The notes beneath the pieces are model-generated. The model saw only the letters and a list, made by a program, of their open reading frames with translations, had not been told where the DNA came from and made no database searches. A DNA stretch of 64,000 nt, from NCBI GenBank assembly GCA_026418695.1, contig JAOAAU010000056.1, positions 1 through 64,000 of the forward strand, written 5' to 3'. The position numbers and the translations under genes are program-made. Source of the stretch: Clostridia bacterium. GTDB taxonomy: Bacteria > Bacillota > Clostridia > Acetivibrionales > JAFADI01. The first letter of the stretch is position 1. Each line of letters starts with the position of its first letter. Shown here piece after piece: positions 9,509 through 21,880 of the stretch.

Positions 9509-9739
9509 TTAAGGAGGACTCAGGCGGTTATCCTCTATGTACCGTGTGATACGGTCCACTCTGATCTTAAATATTTTTGAGAGTTCAAAAGCGTTTGTTC
9601 CCGGATGATCGATGAGGAAATCCCGCATCTCTTTGTACAGTCTTTGTTCTTCCTCCCCGCACGCTTTACAAAAGATGTCTCCAAATCCACTGGAGAAAAA
9701 GGGTTTGCCGCATCGTTTACAGTTCTTGATCTCATTCAT
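9509..9739 (-). CDS. Small zinc-ribbon protein with C-terminal HTH-like region (flagellar-operon protein type)
   Basis: CKRCGKPFFSSGFGDIFCKACGEEE plus NAFELSKIFKIRVDRITRYIEDNRL. Confidence 0.65.
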   Translation of the reverse strand: MNEIKNCKRCGKPFFSSGFGDIFCKACGEEEQRLYKEMRDFLIDHPGTNAFELSKIFKIRVDRITRYIEDNRLSPP

Positions 9740-9907
9740 TGTTGTGTACCCCCTTATACATATAATTCGAATGGCGGATACAGAAAAATGGGGTGCTTTT
9801 TCTCAAAAAAAATGAGATGCTTTTGGAAATTTTTCCGGACCAGCACCTCATCTTATTTGTTTTATTGAAAATACTTAACAATCGAAATCTTAAGTTGGCA
9901 TTTTGCC

Positions 9908-11113
9908 TTAACTTCTTCCAAACAATACCTTTAGGGGAATAATGGCCGCTCCCAGGGCAGACGCCTTCTCCCCCAGTGAAGACTGAACGATATCGAGTCT
10001 GGATGCCGGATACTGCAAGGCTCTGCGTGCAACAATGCTTTTAATGCTTTCAAGCACAAGATCGGCATATTTTACAAAATCCTTGCCGATGACCACTTTT
10101 TCAGGATTCAGGGTATTCACAAGACTGGAAATTGCAATCCCAAGGTACCTTGCGGCTTCGGCAAGCACTCTTCCTGCCTCTTCATCCCCATTTCTTGCCG
10201 CTTCGGTCACCTGATCAATCGTGATATGATCAATGTCTTCCAGCAGGTTTAAGCAGGAAGCCGATCCCTGCCGTACCACTTTGATGGCCTGCTCAACAAT
10301 TCTGCCGGTGGATGCCATGGTTTCCACGCATCCATAATTTCCGCAGCCGCACTTCGGCCCGTTTTCATCTACGACAATATGCCCGATTTCACCGGCACTT
10401 CCTGCAACTCCGCGATAAGGCTTGCCATGGGTGTAAATCCCGGCGCCGATCCCAGACCGAATATTGATACATACAAAATTATCGATTCCCTGGCAGGCTC
10501 CCACCCATCCTTCACAGATTGCAGAAGCCATGGCTTCATTTTCCACTTTGACAGGAACGCCGTGAAGCCTGTTAAAATGCGACGGCAAATCAACATCCGA
10601 CCACCCAAGATTCGGAGCAAGCACCACTTTCCCGGAGATACTGTCGATAATACCCGGGATGGAAATTCCAATTCCCAAAAGCTTGTCATGGCTGATCTTA
10701 AATTCTTTCATAATCGAAATCACAGTCTCTTCGATTCTGGTTACCGTCTTTTCAAAATCGTCGTTCTGCGGCATGTTCATTGCTTTTTCGAAGAGGATTT
10801 CACCGGTAATATCGATTAGCAGCACATTCATGTAATCCACATCCATATCAATGCCAATGGAAAAAAACGAATGCGGTTTCAGTTCAAGCAATACCGGCCT
10901 TCTTCCGCCCTTGGATTCTCCCGTCCCGGTCTCATGGATATAGCCCTTTTCCAATAGACTCGCTGTGATAACCCCTGCTGCAGTAGGTGAAAGTCCGGTC
11001 ATCTTCGCCAAATCCGCTTTTGATATACCTTTATGGATCCTGATCAAATCCAGGAGGATGGCTTGATTGAATTCTTTCAAAAATTTATTGTTTCCTGCAC
11101 TGTTTTGTCTCAT
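9908..11113 (-). CDS. ROK family transcriptional regulator / sugar kinase-like
   Basis: N-terminal wHTH (GISKADLAKMTGLSPTAAGVITASLLEKG), ROK signature GEIGHIVVDENGPKCGCGNYGCVETMAS. Confidence 0.93.
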   Translation of the reverse strand: MRQNSAGNNKFLKEFNQAILLDLIRIHKGISKADLAKMTGLSPTAAGVITASLLEKGYIHETGTGESKGGRRPVLLELKPHSFFSIGIDMDVDYMNVLLIDITGEILFEKAMNMPQNDDFEKTVTRIEETVISIMKEFKISHDKLLGIGISIPGIIDSISGKVVLAPNLGWSDVDLPSHFNRLHGVPVKVENEAMASAICEGWVGACQGIDNFVCINIRSGIGAGIYTHGKPYRGVAGSAGEIGHIVVDENGPKCGCGNYGCVETMASTGRIVEQAIKVVRQGSASCLNLLEDIDHITIDQVTEAARNGDEEAGRVLAEAARYLGIAISSLVNTLNPEKVVIGKDFVKYADLVLESIKSIVARRALQYPASRLDIVQSSLGEKASALGAAIIPLKVLFGRS

Positions 11114-11243
11114 AATTCCTCTTTACAGATCTGTGCAATACCGTTGCTTTATATGTTGTATTCCAGTCTGCCACATCACTTATTAATATCTTATTACAAA
11201 GTATACGCCTATCCGTCTAAAATAGCAACAGTAAACTGCATGG

Positions 11244-11417
11244 TTATATCGTCGTATATGTTTTTTCCATTATTAAAAGGCGATTTAACAATGTATCCAG
11301 TTCCGTACTCAGATTCACCAGTTCAGGGGCTGTAATCCGTTCGTATTGGACAATCAGCTGGTTAATCAGTGATTTTTTATCCATGATTTCCTTTTTGAGA
11401 GAATAGAGACTATCCAT
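11244..11417 (-). CDS. Spo0E-family aspartyl-phosphate phosphatase-like protein, 57 aa (absent from the ORF track)
   Basis: Manual translation of the minus strand: MDSLYSLKKEIMDKKSLINQLIVQYERITAPELVNLSTELDTLLNRLLIMEKTYTTI*; LVNLSTELDTLLN matches the Spo0E S-x-E-L-D core. Confidence 0.75.
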   Translation of the reverse strand: MDSLYSLKKEIMDKKSLINQLIVQYERITAPELVNLSTELDTLLNRLLIMEKTYTTI

Positions 11418-11676
11418 GATCTTAACCTCACTACGATTTATCTTTGGTTTGATAGGAGCGAGTGGAACAAATGTACAATAATGTCAAATTTGTTATGTTA
11501 CTGTTAATTTTACACAAATATTATCATAAAAACATTATATTTGCAATGATTTTGTTACTTTTTAAGTATTTATGTTATATTTTTGTCATTTTGCGACCCA
11601 TTATTACATATTACGTGTAATATTGACATTTTATTTTACAAACTTTATAATAAATCTATCACAAGGAGAAAATTGA

Positions 11677-12429
11677 ATGAAAAGTGATCGCAAAAAGGCT
11701 ATTCTATCATTCATACAGCAGGAGGGACAAGTACGCCTCAACAGGCTCAGAGACGTCTTTCCCGAGGTTTCTGAGATGACGCTGCGCAGGGATTTGGATG
11801 CTCTTGAAGAGGAGAACCTTGTCCTGAGAACTCACGGCGGTGCGAAAGCCCTCCCAGCAACAAGTACAGCCAATAGACCTTTGCCATTAGCTGCGGGGTT
11901 CACCTCTTCGACTTCTATTGCCAGGGGTGCTTTAGGTTTTCTTGAAGAGGACCGGTCTGTTTATCTTGACGGCGGAAGTGACCTGTTGCCTTTTATTGAC
12001 TCCATGCCGGACATCCGTCTTTTTGCCATTACCAATGCTCCTCACATAGCAATCGAATTGATGAAAAAGCAGCATGCGGAAGTCATTCTATTAGGCGGCT
12101 CCATGAACAGGAGCACGATGTTGTCTACCGGGCCGAGCGCAACAAATATGGTGGATCTGTTGAATATCGATATCGCGTTTATGACGGCTGCCGGGTTTTC
12201 TGTCGAATCCGGTTTTACATATCCCTATTTCAACGAGTCCGAGCTGAAACGAAAGATTATAAAGACTGCAAAGAAAGTAATTATGCTGCTAGACAGCACT
12301 AAATTCAATCGTGTATTGCCTTTTTCCTTTGCAGCTTTGGAAGATGTGGATGTAATTATTACGGACAAGAAGCTCCCTGATGAGATTATGAATGAAGCAT
12401 CCAAACATGGTGTAAAGGTGGTTTGGTAG
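11677..12429 (+). CDS. DeoR/GlpR family transcriptional regulator
   Basis: N-terminal HTH VRLNRLRDVFPEVSEMTLRRDLDALEEENLVLRTHGGA and DeoR sensor domain. Confidence 0.92.
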   Translation: MKSDRKKAILSFIQQEGQVRLNRLRDVFPEVSEMTLRRDLDALEEENLVLRTHGGAKALPATSTANRPLPLAAGFTSSTSIARGALGFLEEDRSVYLDGGSDLLPFIDSMPDIRLFAITNAPHIAIELMKKQHAEVILLGGSMNRSTMLSTGPSATNMVDLLNIDIAFMTAAGFSVESGFTYPYFNESELKRKIIKTAKKVIMLLDSTKFNRVLPFSFAALEDVDVIITDKKLPDEIMNEASKHGVKVVW

Positions 12430-12555
12430 GTTTTTTACAATAGATGGAGTCGTATTACAAGCAAGTGATTAGGTACGATACGGTTTATCAATTTTATTTT
12501 CACTTCACAGAGAAACATTGTTTGAAAAGTCGAATTCCTAAGAGTAAGAGACGAC

Positions 12556-13134
12556 TCAAATACCGTCTCCATTGTGTTTGACTGCTTTCTTCCTTTTTCC
12601 TTTTGTTTCTGATAGACGTGAAGCAATAAAAATGCTTATAAAAACTACCAGCCAGTTTATGTCAATAAAAGGGAAGTTCTTTCCAAAGAAATAATCATAA
12701 ATTGAAGGTATTGTTTTTCTCCAATATACATAAATGATGATTTCCATAAAAATACTTACCGATAGTGAATACACACCTAAAAACAATGCTTCCCTTAAAT
12801 AATTCTTCACCAATACTTTTTTGAAATATAGAGAATTCGCAAAATAAATATATACTGCAGGCGTAATTACTATAAATGATAACAACCAATAAATCCACAA
12901 ACCACTTCCTGTCAAGTAAGTAATGCCATTAATTTTTACCGGTTTAAATACAAAGTAAAGTGGAAAGAGAACCAATCCGCCAACAACATAGGAAATGGTT
13001 GTAAAGTTATTAGCATGGCATATTTTCGATACAAATCGATTGCTTTTGGATGCCCAAATATTCACTAAAACGGATAACAGAAATATTGTCAATGGGAACA
13101 TGATAATCTGAACAAATACGATCACTACTTTCAT
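12556..13134 (-). CDS. Four- to five-TM membrane protein of unknown function
   Basis: Hydrophobic segments; downstream of and same strand as the tetR gene. Confidence 0.65.
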   Translation of the reverse strand: MKVVIVFVQIIMFPLTIFLLSVLVNIWASKSNRFVSKICHANNFTTISYVVGGLVLFPLYFVFKPVKINGITYLTGSGLWIYWLLSFIVITPAVYIYFANSLYFKKVLVKNYLREALFLGVYSLSVSIFMEIIIYVYWRKTIPSIYDYFFGKNFPFIDINWLVVFISIFIASRLSETKGKRKKAVKHNGDGI

Positions 13135-13172
13135 AAAATTACCCCTTCGGAATTACTATTGATATTTAAAAT

Positions 13173-13811
13173 TTACATTGATTCATCCTTGTTTGATTTT
13201 TGCATTCTTTCAAAATATTTGGTTTGGGTTTGCCTATAGATTTCAAAGAACTTTTCAGATAACCGGTCGAAAGCGATACTATAGAATTCTGAAAACTTGT
13301 TTCGGGAAGTAACAAAAAGTGCAATGGGCATAATGTCAAAATAAAAAAATTCAATGATAGATTTCTCTCTATCTGCAATTTCCCTTCCCATACCCTGTGT
13401 TTTCATGCTGATAGATTCAAAAAGAGGGCTGAATAACTCAAAAAGAGAAAAATCATTAGAGGAGCCTTTGAGCATTTCTATGAATACGATTTTTAAAATA
13501 CTTTCTTTTTTCTCAAAAAAGTAAGCTAAATGATCAATAAGCTGTTCAAAGGCCTGTTTGCTATTCAGCGTGTTCCTGTCAAAAGTTTTATGGATGATAT
13601 CCACTGCTTCGTCGATATGCTTTTTAACTAATTCCTTAAGAATATTTTCTTTACTTCCATAGTAATAGAACAATTGAGACTTATTAATGGCGGCTTCTTT
13701 TGCAATTTCTTCAACTCTTGCTCCATCATAGCCTTTATCTACAAAGACTTTCTCTGCTGCGTTCATAATTCTCATTTTGGGGTTATTGGTATCTATACTG
13801 TTCGAATTCAT
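13173..13811 (-). CDS. TetR family transcriptional regulator
   Basis: RIMNAAEKVFVDKGYDGARVEEIAKEAAINKSQLFYYYGSKENIL; start ATG 13811 with SD aaaaggagaaaagg. Confidence 0.93.
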   Translation of the reverse strand: MNSNSIDTNNPKMRIMNAAEKVFVDKGYDGARVEEIAKEAAINKSQLFYYYGSKENILKELVKKHIDEAVDIIHKTFDRNTLNSKQAFEQLIDHLAYFFEKKESILKIVFIEMLKGSSNDFSLFELFSPLFESISMKTQGMGREIADREKSIIEFFYFDIMPIALFVTSRNKFSEFYSIAFDRLSEKFFEIYRQTQTKYFERMQKSNKDESM

Positions 13812-13833
13812 ACCTTTTCTCCTTTTCAACTAT

Positions 13834-13855
13834 TTGGTTGAACCAACCAGTTGGT
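13834..13855. promoter_or_regulatory. Two overlapping palindromes, likely TetR autoregulatory operator
   Basis: TTGGTT-G-AACCAA (13834-13846) overlapping ACCAAC-CA-GTTGGT (13842-13855). Confidence 0.7.
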
Positions 13856-14089
13856 CTAATTATATTGTGTTTAGAAATAAATGTCAATTAATTCAAACAT
13901 TTTTTTGATTCAATCTATCTTTAGCCTTTTCCAACCAGACCATCATCATTCATCACCTGAGTCTACATCACTTCGGTTCTAGGCTGTCTGCTTGTTTTAC
14001 CTTAAGTGGCAAACCTCAAGGCTTTTGCATCTTCCAATACATCAGTATTCTTACCAAAGAATCCATGAGTTACTGCAAACAAACAAAAA

Positions 14090-14117
14090 GACCGTATACA
14101 CCAAAGTGTATACGGTC
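14090..14117 (-). terminator. Intrinsic terminator downstream of the cimA-orf unit
   Basis: Perfect 12-bp stem GACCGTATACAC-caaa-GTGTATACGGTC; T5 on the minus strand. Confidence 0.88.
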
Positions 14118-14130
14118 CAAATTCTATTTA

Positions 14131-14394
14131 TCAATCCGGCTCCAGCCGCATCTCAAACCTGTCAAAATCTATCCTCTCAAGAAACTGATCCGCTGTAAAA
14201 AACGTGAATCGGTAAGCCCCAAATTCCTTGGAGTTCTTCTTTAACCACAGGGGTACCGGAATATCCAGATCGCTGCAAAGCTTCAGGAAGCATTCCTCCA
14301 GAAGGTCCCTATAGTCCGCCTTGTCGTCTCTTTTTTCAGCAACAGCCGCTTTGACCGTTTTTGTATCCTTCACAAGTTTGCCTATCAGTTTCAA
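14131..14394 (-). CDS. Conserved-looking small protein of unknown function
   Basis: 87-aa ORF between cimA and the terminator, same strand. Confidence 0.6.
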   Translation of the reverse strand: MKLIGKLVKDTKTVKAAVAEKRDDKADYRDLLEECFLKLCSDLDIPVPLWLKKNSKEFGAYRFTFFTADQFLERIDFDRFEMRLEPD

Positions 14395-14461
14395 TTAAAT
14401 TCTCCCAGCTTTCCTTATTCTTAGGTTGAAAGCATCCGATGATAGCTCTGTCACATCTTCA

Positions 14462-16030
14462 TCAAATGCCTTGTTCCTTGATGAGCTTATACTCTATGGA
14501 ATCAACAAGTGCTTTCCAGCTGGCATCAATAATGTCGGTAGACACGCCAATGGTCGTCCAGACTTCCTTTCCGTCTGTGGATTCAATGAGAACCCTAACC
14601 TTGGCAGCCGTCGCCGATGCAGAATCCAGCACCCTAACCTTGTAGTCCGTCAACTTCATTTCTTTGATGTTCGGATAAAATCTTTCAAGCGCTTTTCTGA
14701 CCGCTCTGTCAAGGGCATTGACAGGCCCGTCTCCTTCCGCCGCAGTGATCTCTTCCAATCCATCTACCTTAATCTTTATCATTGCGGAAGAATTTATTCC
14801 TTCCAAAGACGGTTCATTGACGATTACCTTAAATTCCCTCAACTCGAAGAACGGATGGTATCTTCCCAGAACCTTGCGGATGACCAGTTCGAAGGACGCT
14901 TCCGCACCTTCGTATTGGTAGCCCTCAAATTCCATCTCTTTGAGTTTTCCAAGAATAAGTTTAGTCTCCGGAGAATCTTTTGTCAATGAGCGATCGACTT
15001 CATTGATATAATTTAACACCGCACTGCGCCCGGCAACCTCAGACATGAGGAAAATTCTTTCATTGCCAACTATACTGGGATCCACATGCTCGTATGCAGT
15101 TGTGTTTTTATTGACAGCATCCGCATGCATTCCTGCTTTATGTGCAAAAGCGCAGTTTCCAACATACGGCGCCCTTTCTTCGTGGGTTACATTGGCAATT
15201 TCACTTACATACCTTGCAATGGAAGTGATCTTATCCATGCTCTCCTGCGGTATGCAGTTGTAATCCATTTTCAACTGCAAATTGGGAATGATGGTACAGA
15301 GGTTCGCATTTCCACACCTTTCCCCGAAGCCATTCATTGTTCCCTGGATCTGTGTCGCCCCCGCTTCAACAGCAGCGATCGATCCTGCTACGGCCATGCC
15401 ATTGTCATTGTGGCAGTGGATTCCTACGGAAACATTGAATGTTTTGGCTACCATCCCGGTGATTTCATTAATATAGGACGGAAAGCATCCGCCATTGGTA
15501 TCACAAAGGCATAGACAATCCGCTCCGGCATCATAAGCTGCCTTCAATGTCTTCATTGCATATTCCGGATTGGCTTTATAACCGTCAAAGAAGTGCTCTG
15601 CATCGTATACAACTTCCTTGCCTTTATTTTTAAAGAAGCTGATGGTATCATAGATCATTTTCAGGTTTTCATCCAGTGTGGTCTTTAAGATCTCCTCCAC
15701 CTGAAAGTCCCACGTCTTTCCGAAGATAGCAACGGCAGGGGTATCCGCCTTTAACAGCGATTTCACATTGGCATCCTCACCCACGCTCATATTGACCCTT
15801 CGAGTACTGCCGAAAGCGATGATCTTTGCATTCTTAAACTTGATCCTGTTCACTCTTTCAAAGAACTGCAGGTCTTTTGGATTCGATCCCGGATTCCCCG
15901 CTTCAATATATTTCACACCCAACCGATCCAGGGCCTCAACAATCTTCAGCTTATCCTCTACAGAAAAGGAAATTCCCTGAGCCTGCGCTCCATCCCTGAG
16001 CGTTGAATCGTATATTACTAATTCCTTCAT
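14462..16030 (-). CDS. cimA: (R)-citramalate synthase-type protein
   Basis: LVIYDSTLRDGAQAQGISFSVEDKLKIVEALDRLGVKYIEAGNPGSNPKD (CimA-type rather than LeuA-type), LeuA-dimer C-terminal domain. Confidence 0.88.
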   Translation of the reverse strand: MKELVIYDSTLRDGAQAQGISFSVEDKLKIVEALDRLGVKYIEAGNPGSNPKDLQFFERVNRIKFKNAKIIAFGSTRRVNMSVGEDANVKSLLKADTPAVAIFGKTWDFQVEEILKTTLDENLKMIYDTISFFKNKGKEVVYDAEHFFDGYKANPEYAMKTLKAAYDAGADCLCLCDTNGGCFPSYINEITGMVAKTFNVSVGIHCHNDNGMAVAGSIAAVEAGATQIQGTMNGFGERCGNANLCTIIPNLQLKMDYNCIPQESMDKITSIARYVSEIANVTHEERAPYVGNCAFAHKAGMHADAVNKNTTAYEHVDPSIVGNERIFLMSEVAGRSAVLNYINEVDRSLTKDSPETKLILGKLKEMEFEGYQYEGAEASFELVIRKVLGRYHPFFELREFKVIVNEPSLEGINSSAMIKIKVDGLEEITAAEGDGPVNALDRAVRKALERFYPNIKEMKLTDYKVRVLDSASATAAKVRVLIESTDGKEVWTTIGVSTDIIDASWKALVDSIEYKLIKEQGI

Positions 16031-16122
16031 GAAAAACCTCCTCACTTATTCCAGCCTATCGGCCCCTTTTTGAGCCAATGGCACCTCTACATTATATCCT
16101 ATCTATATCAATGATCTATAGT

Positions 16123-16698
16123 TTAAGCCTTCAGCTTTTTCAACAGCCACGCCATATTCTGCCCAAGAACCCTCATGGTTCTTACACCTTCTTCATCCTT
16201 TTCCACATCTCCGGCATTGAGTCCAACCGCAATATTCCAGTAGCTTGAGCCGGGGATGACCATCTGACTGATCAGGAAAAACTGGTTGATTGAATTGAAA
16301 ACATGATCCGCTCCACCCCTGCGCGCTATTACAACAGCTGCGCCCACCTTATGTTTGAACATGTCACCGTTCATTTTTGCAACAAATCCTGCTCGATCTA
16401 TCAGGGCCTTCATTTCGGTGGTCATATTTGCGAAATAAGTTGGTGAACCCAGAATGATCCCATCCGCCTCAACCATCTTATCTATACAGTGGTTAATAAT
16501 CTCGTCTCTAACTGCACATTGCTTATCCTGATTGGTGCCGCATCTTCTGCAGGCAATACATCCCCGAATCTGTTTTCCTGCCAGTTCAACAAGTTCACAC
16601 TCAATGCCCTCTTTCTCCAGCTCTTCGAATACATAGCGAATCAAAGCGGCCGTATTCCCGCCTTTTCTTGGACTTCCGCTGAACGCAACAACTTTCAT
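16123..16698 (-). CDS. NAD(P)H-dependent FMN reductase / iron-sulfur flavoprotein family
   Basis: VVAFSGSPRKGGNTAALI, CIACRRCGTNQDKQCAVRDE, LGSPTYFANMTTEMKALIDR. Confidence 0.88.
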   Translation of the reverse strand: MKVVAFSGSPRKGGNTAALIRYVFEELEKEGIECELVELAGKQIRGCIACRRCGTNQDKQCAVRDEIINHCIDKMVEADGIILGSPTYFANMTTEMKALIDRAGFVAKMNGDMFKHKVGAAVVIARRGGADHVFNSINQFFLISQMVIPGSSYWNIAVGLNAGDVEKDEEGVRTMRVLGQNMAWLLKKLKA

Positions 16699-16744
16699 CT
16701 CCTCCACCTCACTCCGTAATAAATAAAAATCCGCAGATATGAAA

Positions 16745-16773
16745 AAAAGTAGCCCGATAAACGGGCTACTTTT
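16745..16773 (-). terminator. Intrinsic terminator after leuA
   Basis: AAAAGTAGCCCG-tttat-CGGGCTACTTTTTTT on the minus strand. Confidence 0.88.
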
Positions 16774-16785
16774 ATCAATAACCCG

Positions 16786-18315
16786 TTAGCTACTAATTAT
16801 AATTTCACCCAGTTCACTGATAGCCCTGTTAATGGCATTCAAATATGCCTTCACACTGGCCTCAATGACGTCTGTGCTTACGCCTCTGCCTACAAAGTTC
16901 TTGTTATCCTTTGAAACTCTCACGGTAACTTCACCCAAAGCGTCCTTTCCTTCGGTAACCGCTTTCAAGCTATAGGCTTCCAATTCCATGTTGAAGCCTG
17001 CGGCTCTTTCCATCGCATTCAGCGCTGCATCTACCGGACCGTCTCCAGTTGCCGCTTCTGTAATCAACTCACCGTTTCTCTTCAAACTAACCATGGCTGT
17101 TGAAATGACTTTGTTTCCGCTGCTGATCTGGAAGCTATCCAATTCAAATATTTCGGGAACTTCTGAAACCTTTTCCTTCACCAGTGCTTCAATATCTCCG
17201 TCCAAAACAACCTTTTTCTTGTCTGCCAGGCTCTTGAACTTTTCAAACGCTGTATTAATTTCTTCCTGAGACAGGGTGTATCCCAATTCCTTCAATCTAT
17301 CCTCAAAGGCATGACGACCGGAAAGTTTCCCCAGAACCATTCTGTTGGTCGGTAATCCCACGGATTCAGGAGTCATGATTTCGTAAGTGCTCTTTTCTGA
17401 AAGCACCCCATGCTGATGAATACCAGACTCATGTGCGAAAGCATTGGCACCGACAATCGCCTTGTTGCGTTGAATATCCACACCGGTGAGACTGCTTACA
17501 AGTTTGCTCGCTCTGTAGATTTGTGTTGTCTCGATTTTATGCTGAACTCCATAGAAGTCTTTTCTTGTGTTAATGCCCATGATGATTTCTTCCATGGCTG
17601 CATTTCCGGCTCTTTCCCCTAAGCCGTTGATGGTACATTCCAACTGGGTAGCGCCATTTTCCATAGCAGCCAGTGAATTTGCCACGGCCAACCCCAGGTC
17701 ATTATGGCAGTGAACGCTGATATCTACCTTATCAATATTGCTGACATTGTCCCGGATTCCCTTGATCAGCTTTCCAAATTCAATGGGGGTCGAATATCCT
17801 ACTGTATCCGGGATATTTACTACAGTGGCTCCTGCCTTGATAACTTCCTCTACGATTCTATATAAAAATTCTACTCTGGTTCTGCTGGCATCTTCCGCTG
17901 AAAACTCAACGTCTTCACAGTAATTCTTGGCATACTTCACCATAGCGACGGCTCTATCCAAAACTTCCTGCTCCGACATTTTCAGCTTATACTTCATATG
18001 GATGTCTGAAGTTGCTATAAATGTATGAATTCTAGGCCTTTCAGCGCTTTTAACCGCTTCCCAGGCTCTGTCTATATCTTTCTCAACCGCCCTGCACAGG
18101 CTGGCAACGGTAACCCCTTTGATATTTTCTGCAACTGCCTTTACAGCTTCAAAATCACCGGGAGATGCAATGGCAAATCCGGCCTCAATGACGTCCACTC
18201 CCATTTTTGCGAGTTGACGGGCAATCTCCAGTTTTTCATGGATGTTGAGGTTAACGCCCGGAGTTTGTTCTCCGTCTCTTAATGTAGTATCAAAGATCTT
18301 GATTTGTCTTGACAT
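16786..18315 (-). CDS. leuA: 2-isopropylmalate synthase
   Basis: [57 protein letters not shown]; start moved to ATG 18315. Confidence 0.95.
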   Translation of the reverse strand: MSRQIKIFDTTLRDGEQTPGVNLNIHEKLEIARQLAKMGVDVIEAGFAIASPGDFEAVKAVAENIKGVTVASLCRAVEKDIDRAWEAVKSAERPRIHTFIATSDIHMKYKLKMSEQEVLDRAVAMVKYAKNYCEDVEFSAEDASRTRVEFLYRIVEEVIKAGATVVNIPDTVGYSTPIEFGKLIKGIRDNVSNIDKVDISVHCHNDLGLAVANSLAAMENGATQLECTINGLGERAGNAAMEEIIMGINTRKDFYGVQHKIETTQIYRASKLVSSLTGVDIQRNKAIVGANAFAHESGIHQHGVLSEKSTYEIMTPESVGLPTNRMVLGKLSGRHAFEDRLKELGYTLSQEEINTAFEKFKSLADKKKVVLDGDIEALVKEKVSEVPEIFELDSFQISSGNKVISTAMVSLKRNGELITEAATGDGPVDAALNAMERAAGFNMELEAYSLKAVTEGKDALGEVTVRVSKDNKNFVGRGVSTDVIEASVKAYLNAINRAISELGEIIISS

Positions 18316-18547
18316 GCCTGAAACCTCCTTTTCAGAAGAGGACCTTCCTTCCTGCCGGCATTTATCCACAATCAGCAGGAGTATCCTCTGTCCCTGTTAT
18401 CAATCTCATATTCATAGATATCTAAAAATAAATTGCCTTGGGTAGAGCAGGCCTCAAGCCTGCCCTAGCCCCGGCATCATCGGACAGCTATCACGAGCCG
18501 TCTCGATATTCTCTATATTTTTATCCTTTATTTTGTCTGGTAAACCA

Positions 18548-20061
<1,514 letters not shown>

Positions 20062-20127
20062 AAATTTCTCCCCTTTCCGGAAATACACCTTTACCTCTTT
20101 ATCATGGTTATCTACAATCAAATGAAC

Positions 20128-21756
20128 CTACAATGTCGGTTCCTCAGGATCAACAATGCACTCTATCAAATAGGCTTCGTCATTCTCCAGCATTCTCTGA
20201 AGTGCATCCTTTACCTGCAGGTTGGAAGTAATTCTTTCCCCTTTGAAGCCATAGGCCTCAACCAGCTTTACAAAATCCGGATTTTCCTCAAGGAAGACCT
20301 GCGAGTACCGGCCGCAATATCTTTGCTTCTGAATCTCCCGCACCATTCCGAGTCTTGAATTATTGAAGATGACGATCTTCACCCCAAGTTTGTTCTGCTT
20401 GATGGTTCCCAGCTCATTCATGGACATCTGGAAGCTGCCGTCTCCGCAAACTGCTACGACGGTTGCTTCCGGCTGGCCAAACTTAACTCCGACCGCTGCG
20501 GGAAGACCGTATCCCATGGTCCCCATCCCCCCGGATGTAATAAAGGTTCTGGGTTTTCTTACTTTAAAATAGTTTGCCGCCCAAATCTGATTCTGACCTA
20601 CCTCTGTGGCTACAAAACCGTTTTCTCCCATCATATCGGACAAAGTCCTTAAAAGATATTGGGGTTTCACAGTTCCGCATTCTGTTCCTTCCATATGCTT
20701 CAACGGATGTTCCGCTTTGACTTTTTCTATATTTGCAACCCACTCGTCAACATTGCCTTTTGTTACGATAGCCAGTAAATCCTGAAGCACCAGCTTTACA
20801 TCTCCGACAACAGGAATGGTGGTTCCGATGTTCTTACCGATTTCTGCAGGATCGATATCTACATGGATGATTTTTGCCTTCTCCGCAATTTTGTTGGCCG
20901 TTCCCATAGCCCGGTCTCCGACCCTTGCCCCCAGGATGATAATCAAATCCGCATTATGCAGTGCATAGTTTGCAGCATAAACCCCGTGGGAGCCAATCAT
21001 TCCAAGATTCAATTCGTGTGCCGTAGGCATGGAACCAATCCCCATCAAGGTTGTAATCACAGGGATCCTGCACTTTTCTGAAAGCTCGCAAAGTTCCTCT
21101 GTTGCATAGGCATTTACAACGCCTCCGCCGGCACAGATGACCGGTGCTTTTGCTTTGGCAATTGCCTCTGCAATCTTTTTTATCTGCAGCGAATGTCCCT
21201 TGTAAGTAGGTTTATATCCCTTTATATCAATACTTTTTGGATATTCGAAGTTAAATTCCTTATTCTGAATGTCTACCGGAATATCAATCACAACAGGTCC
21301 CGGACGTCCAGTAGAAGCAATATGGAATGCTTCCTTGATGACTCTTGGAAGTTCCTTTACATCCTTCACCAGATAGTTATGCTTGCAAAACGGCGCTGTT
21401 GCACCAGTAATATCCGCTTCCTGAAATACATCCCTTCCAATCAGTTCTGAAGATACCTGACCGGTAATGGCTACTATCGGAATAGAATCCATATAGGCCG
21501 TTGCAATTCCGGTGATCATATTGGTAGCACCCGGGCCTGAAGTAGCTACGCAGACTCCGGTTTTCCCGGTTACTCTTGCATAACCGCTGGCTGCATGCAC
21601 CGCACCCTGCTCATTCCTTGTAAGAATATGATTGAGCTTTGATCCGAGCAAGCTATCATAGAACGGACAAATCGCCGCCCCGGGATATCCGAAGATGATA
21701 TCCACCTTTTCATTTTCCAATGCTTTTATAATGGCCTGAGCGCCTGTCAGTTTCAT
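20128..21756 (-). CDS. ilvB: Acetolactate synthase large subunit
   Basis: ThDP enzyme: IFGYPGAAICPFYDSL, GPGATNMITGIATAYMDSIPIVAITGQV, GDGSFQMSMNELGT. Confidence 0.97.
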   Translation of the reverse strand: MKLTGAQAIIKALENEKVDIIFGYPGAAICPFYDSLLGSKLNHILTRNEQGAVHAASGYARVTGKTGVCVATSGPGATNMITGIATAYMDSIPIVAITGQVSSELIGRDVFQEADITGATAPFCKHNYLVKDVKELPRVIKEAFHIASTGRPGPVVIDIPVDIQNKEFNFEYPKSIDIKGYKPTYKGHSLQIKKIAEAIAKAKAPVICAGGGVVNAYATEELCELSEKCRIPVITTLMGIGSMPTAHELNLGMIGSHGVYAANYALHNADLIIILGARVGDRAMGTANKIAEKAKIIHVDIDPAEIGKNIGTTIPVVGDVKLVLQDLLAIVTKGNVDEWVANIEKVKAEHPLKHMEGTECGTVKPQYLLRTLSDMMGENGFVATEVGQNQIWAANYFKVRKPRTFITSGGMGTMGYGLPAAVGVKFGQPEATVVAVCGDGSFQMSMNELGTIKQNKLGVKIVIFNNSRLGMVREIQKQRYCGRYSQVFLEENPDFVKLVEAYGFKGERITSNLQVKDALQRMLENDEAYLIECIVDPEEPTL

Positions 21757-21880
21757 AATAAAACCCCTTTTTCAAGTGAATGGCAAAATCCCATTCCGTA
21801 TGTAGTTTTTACTTGTTTACCCGGCCAGCACTCATCAATTCTTCCCTTGAGGATTCGAACAACATCCCATCCTCCGGGTA

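Noticed and set aside
18435-18475. Palindromic GGGTAGAGCAGGC-ctcaa-GCCTGCCCTAGCCC between ilvC and leuA
   Set aside because: Imperfect, no U-tract; possibly a processing site but too little evidence
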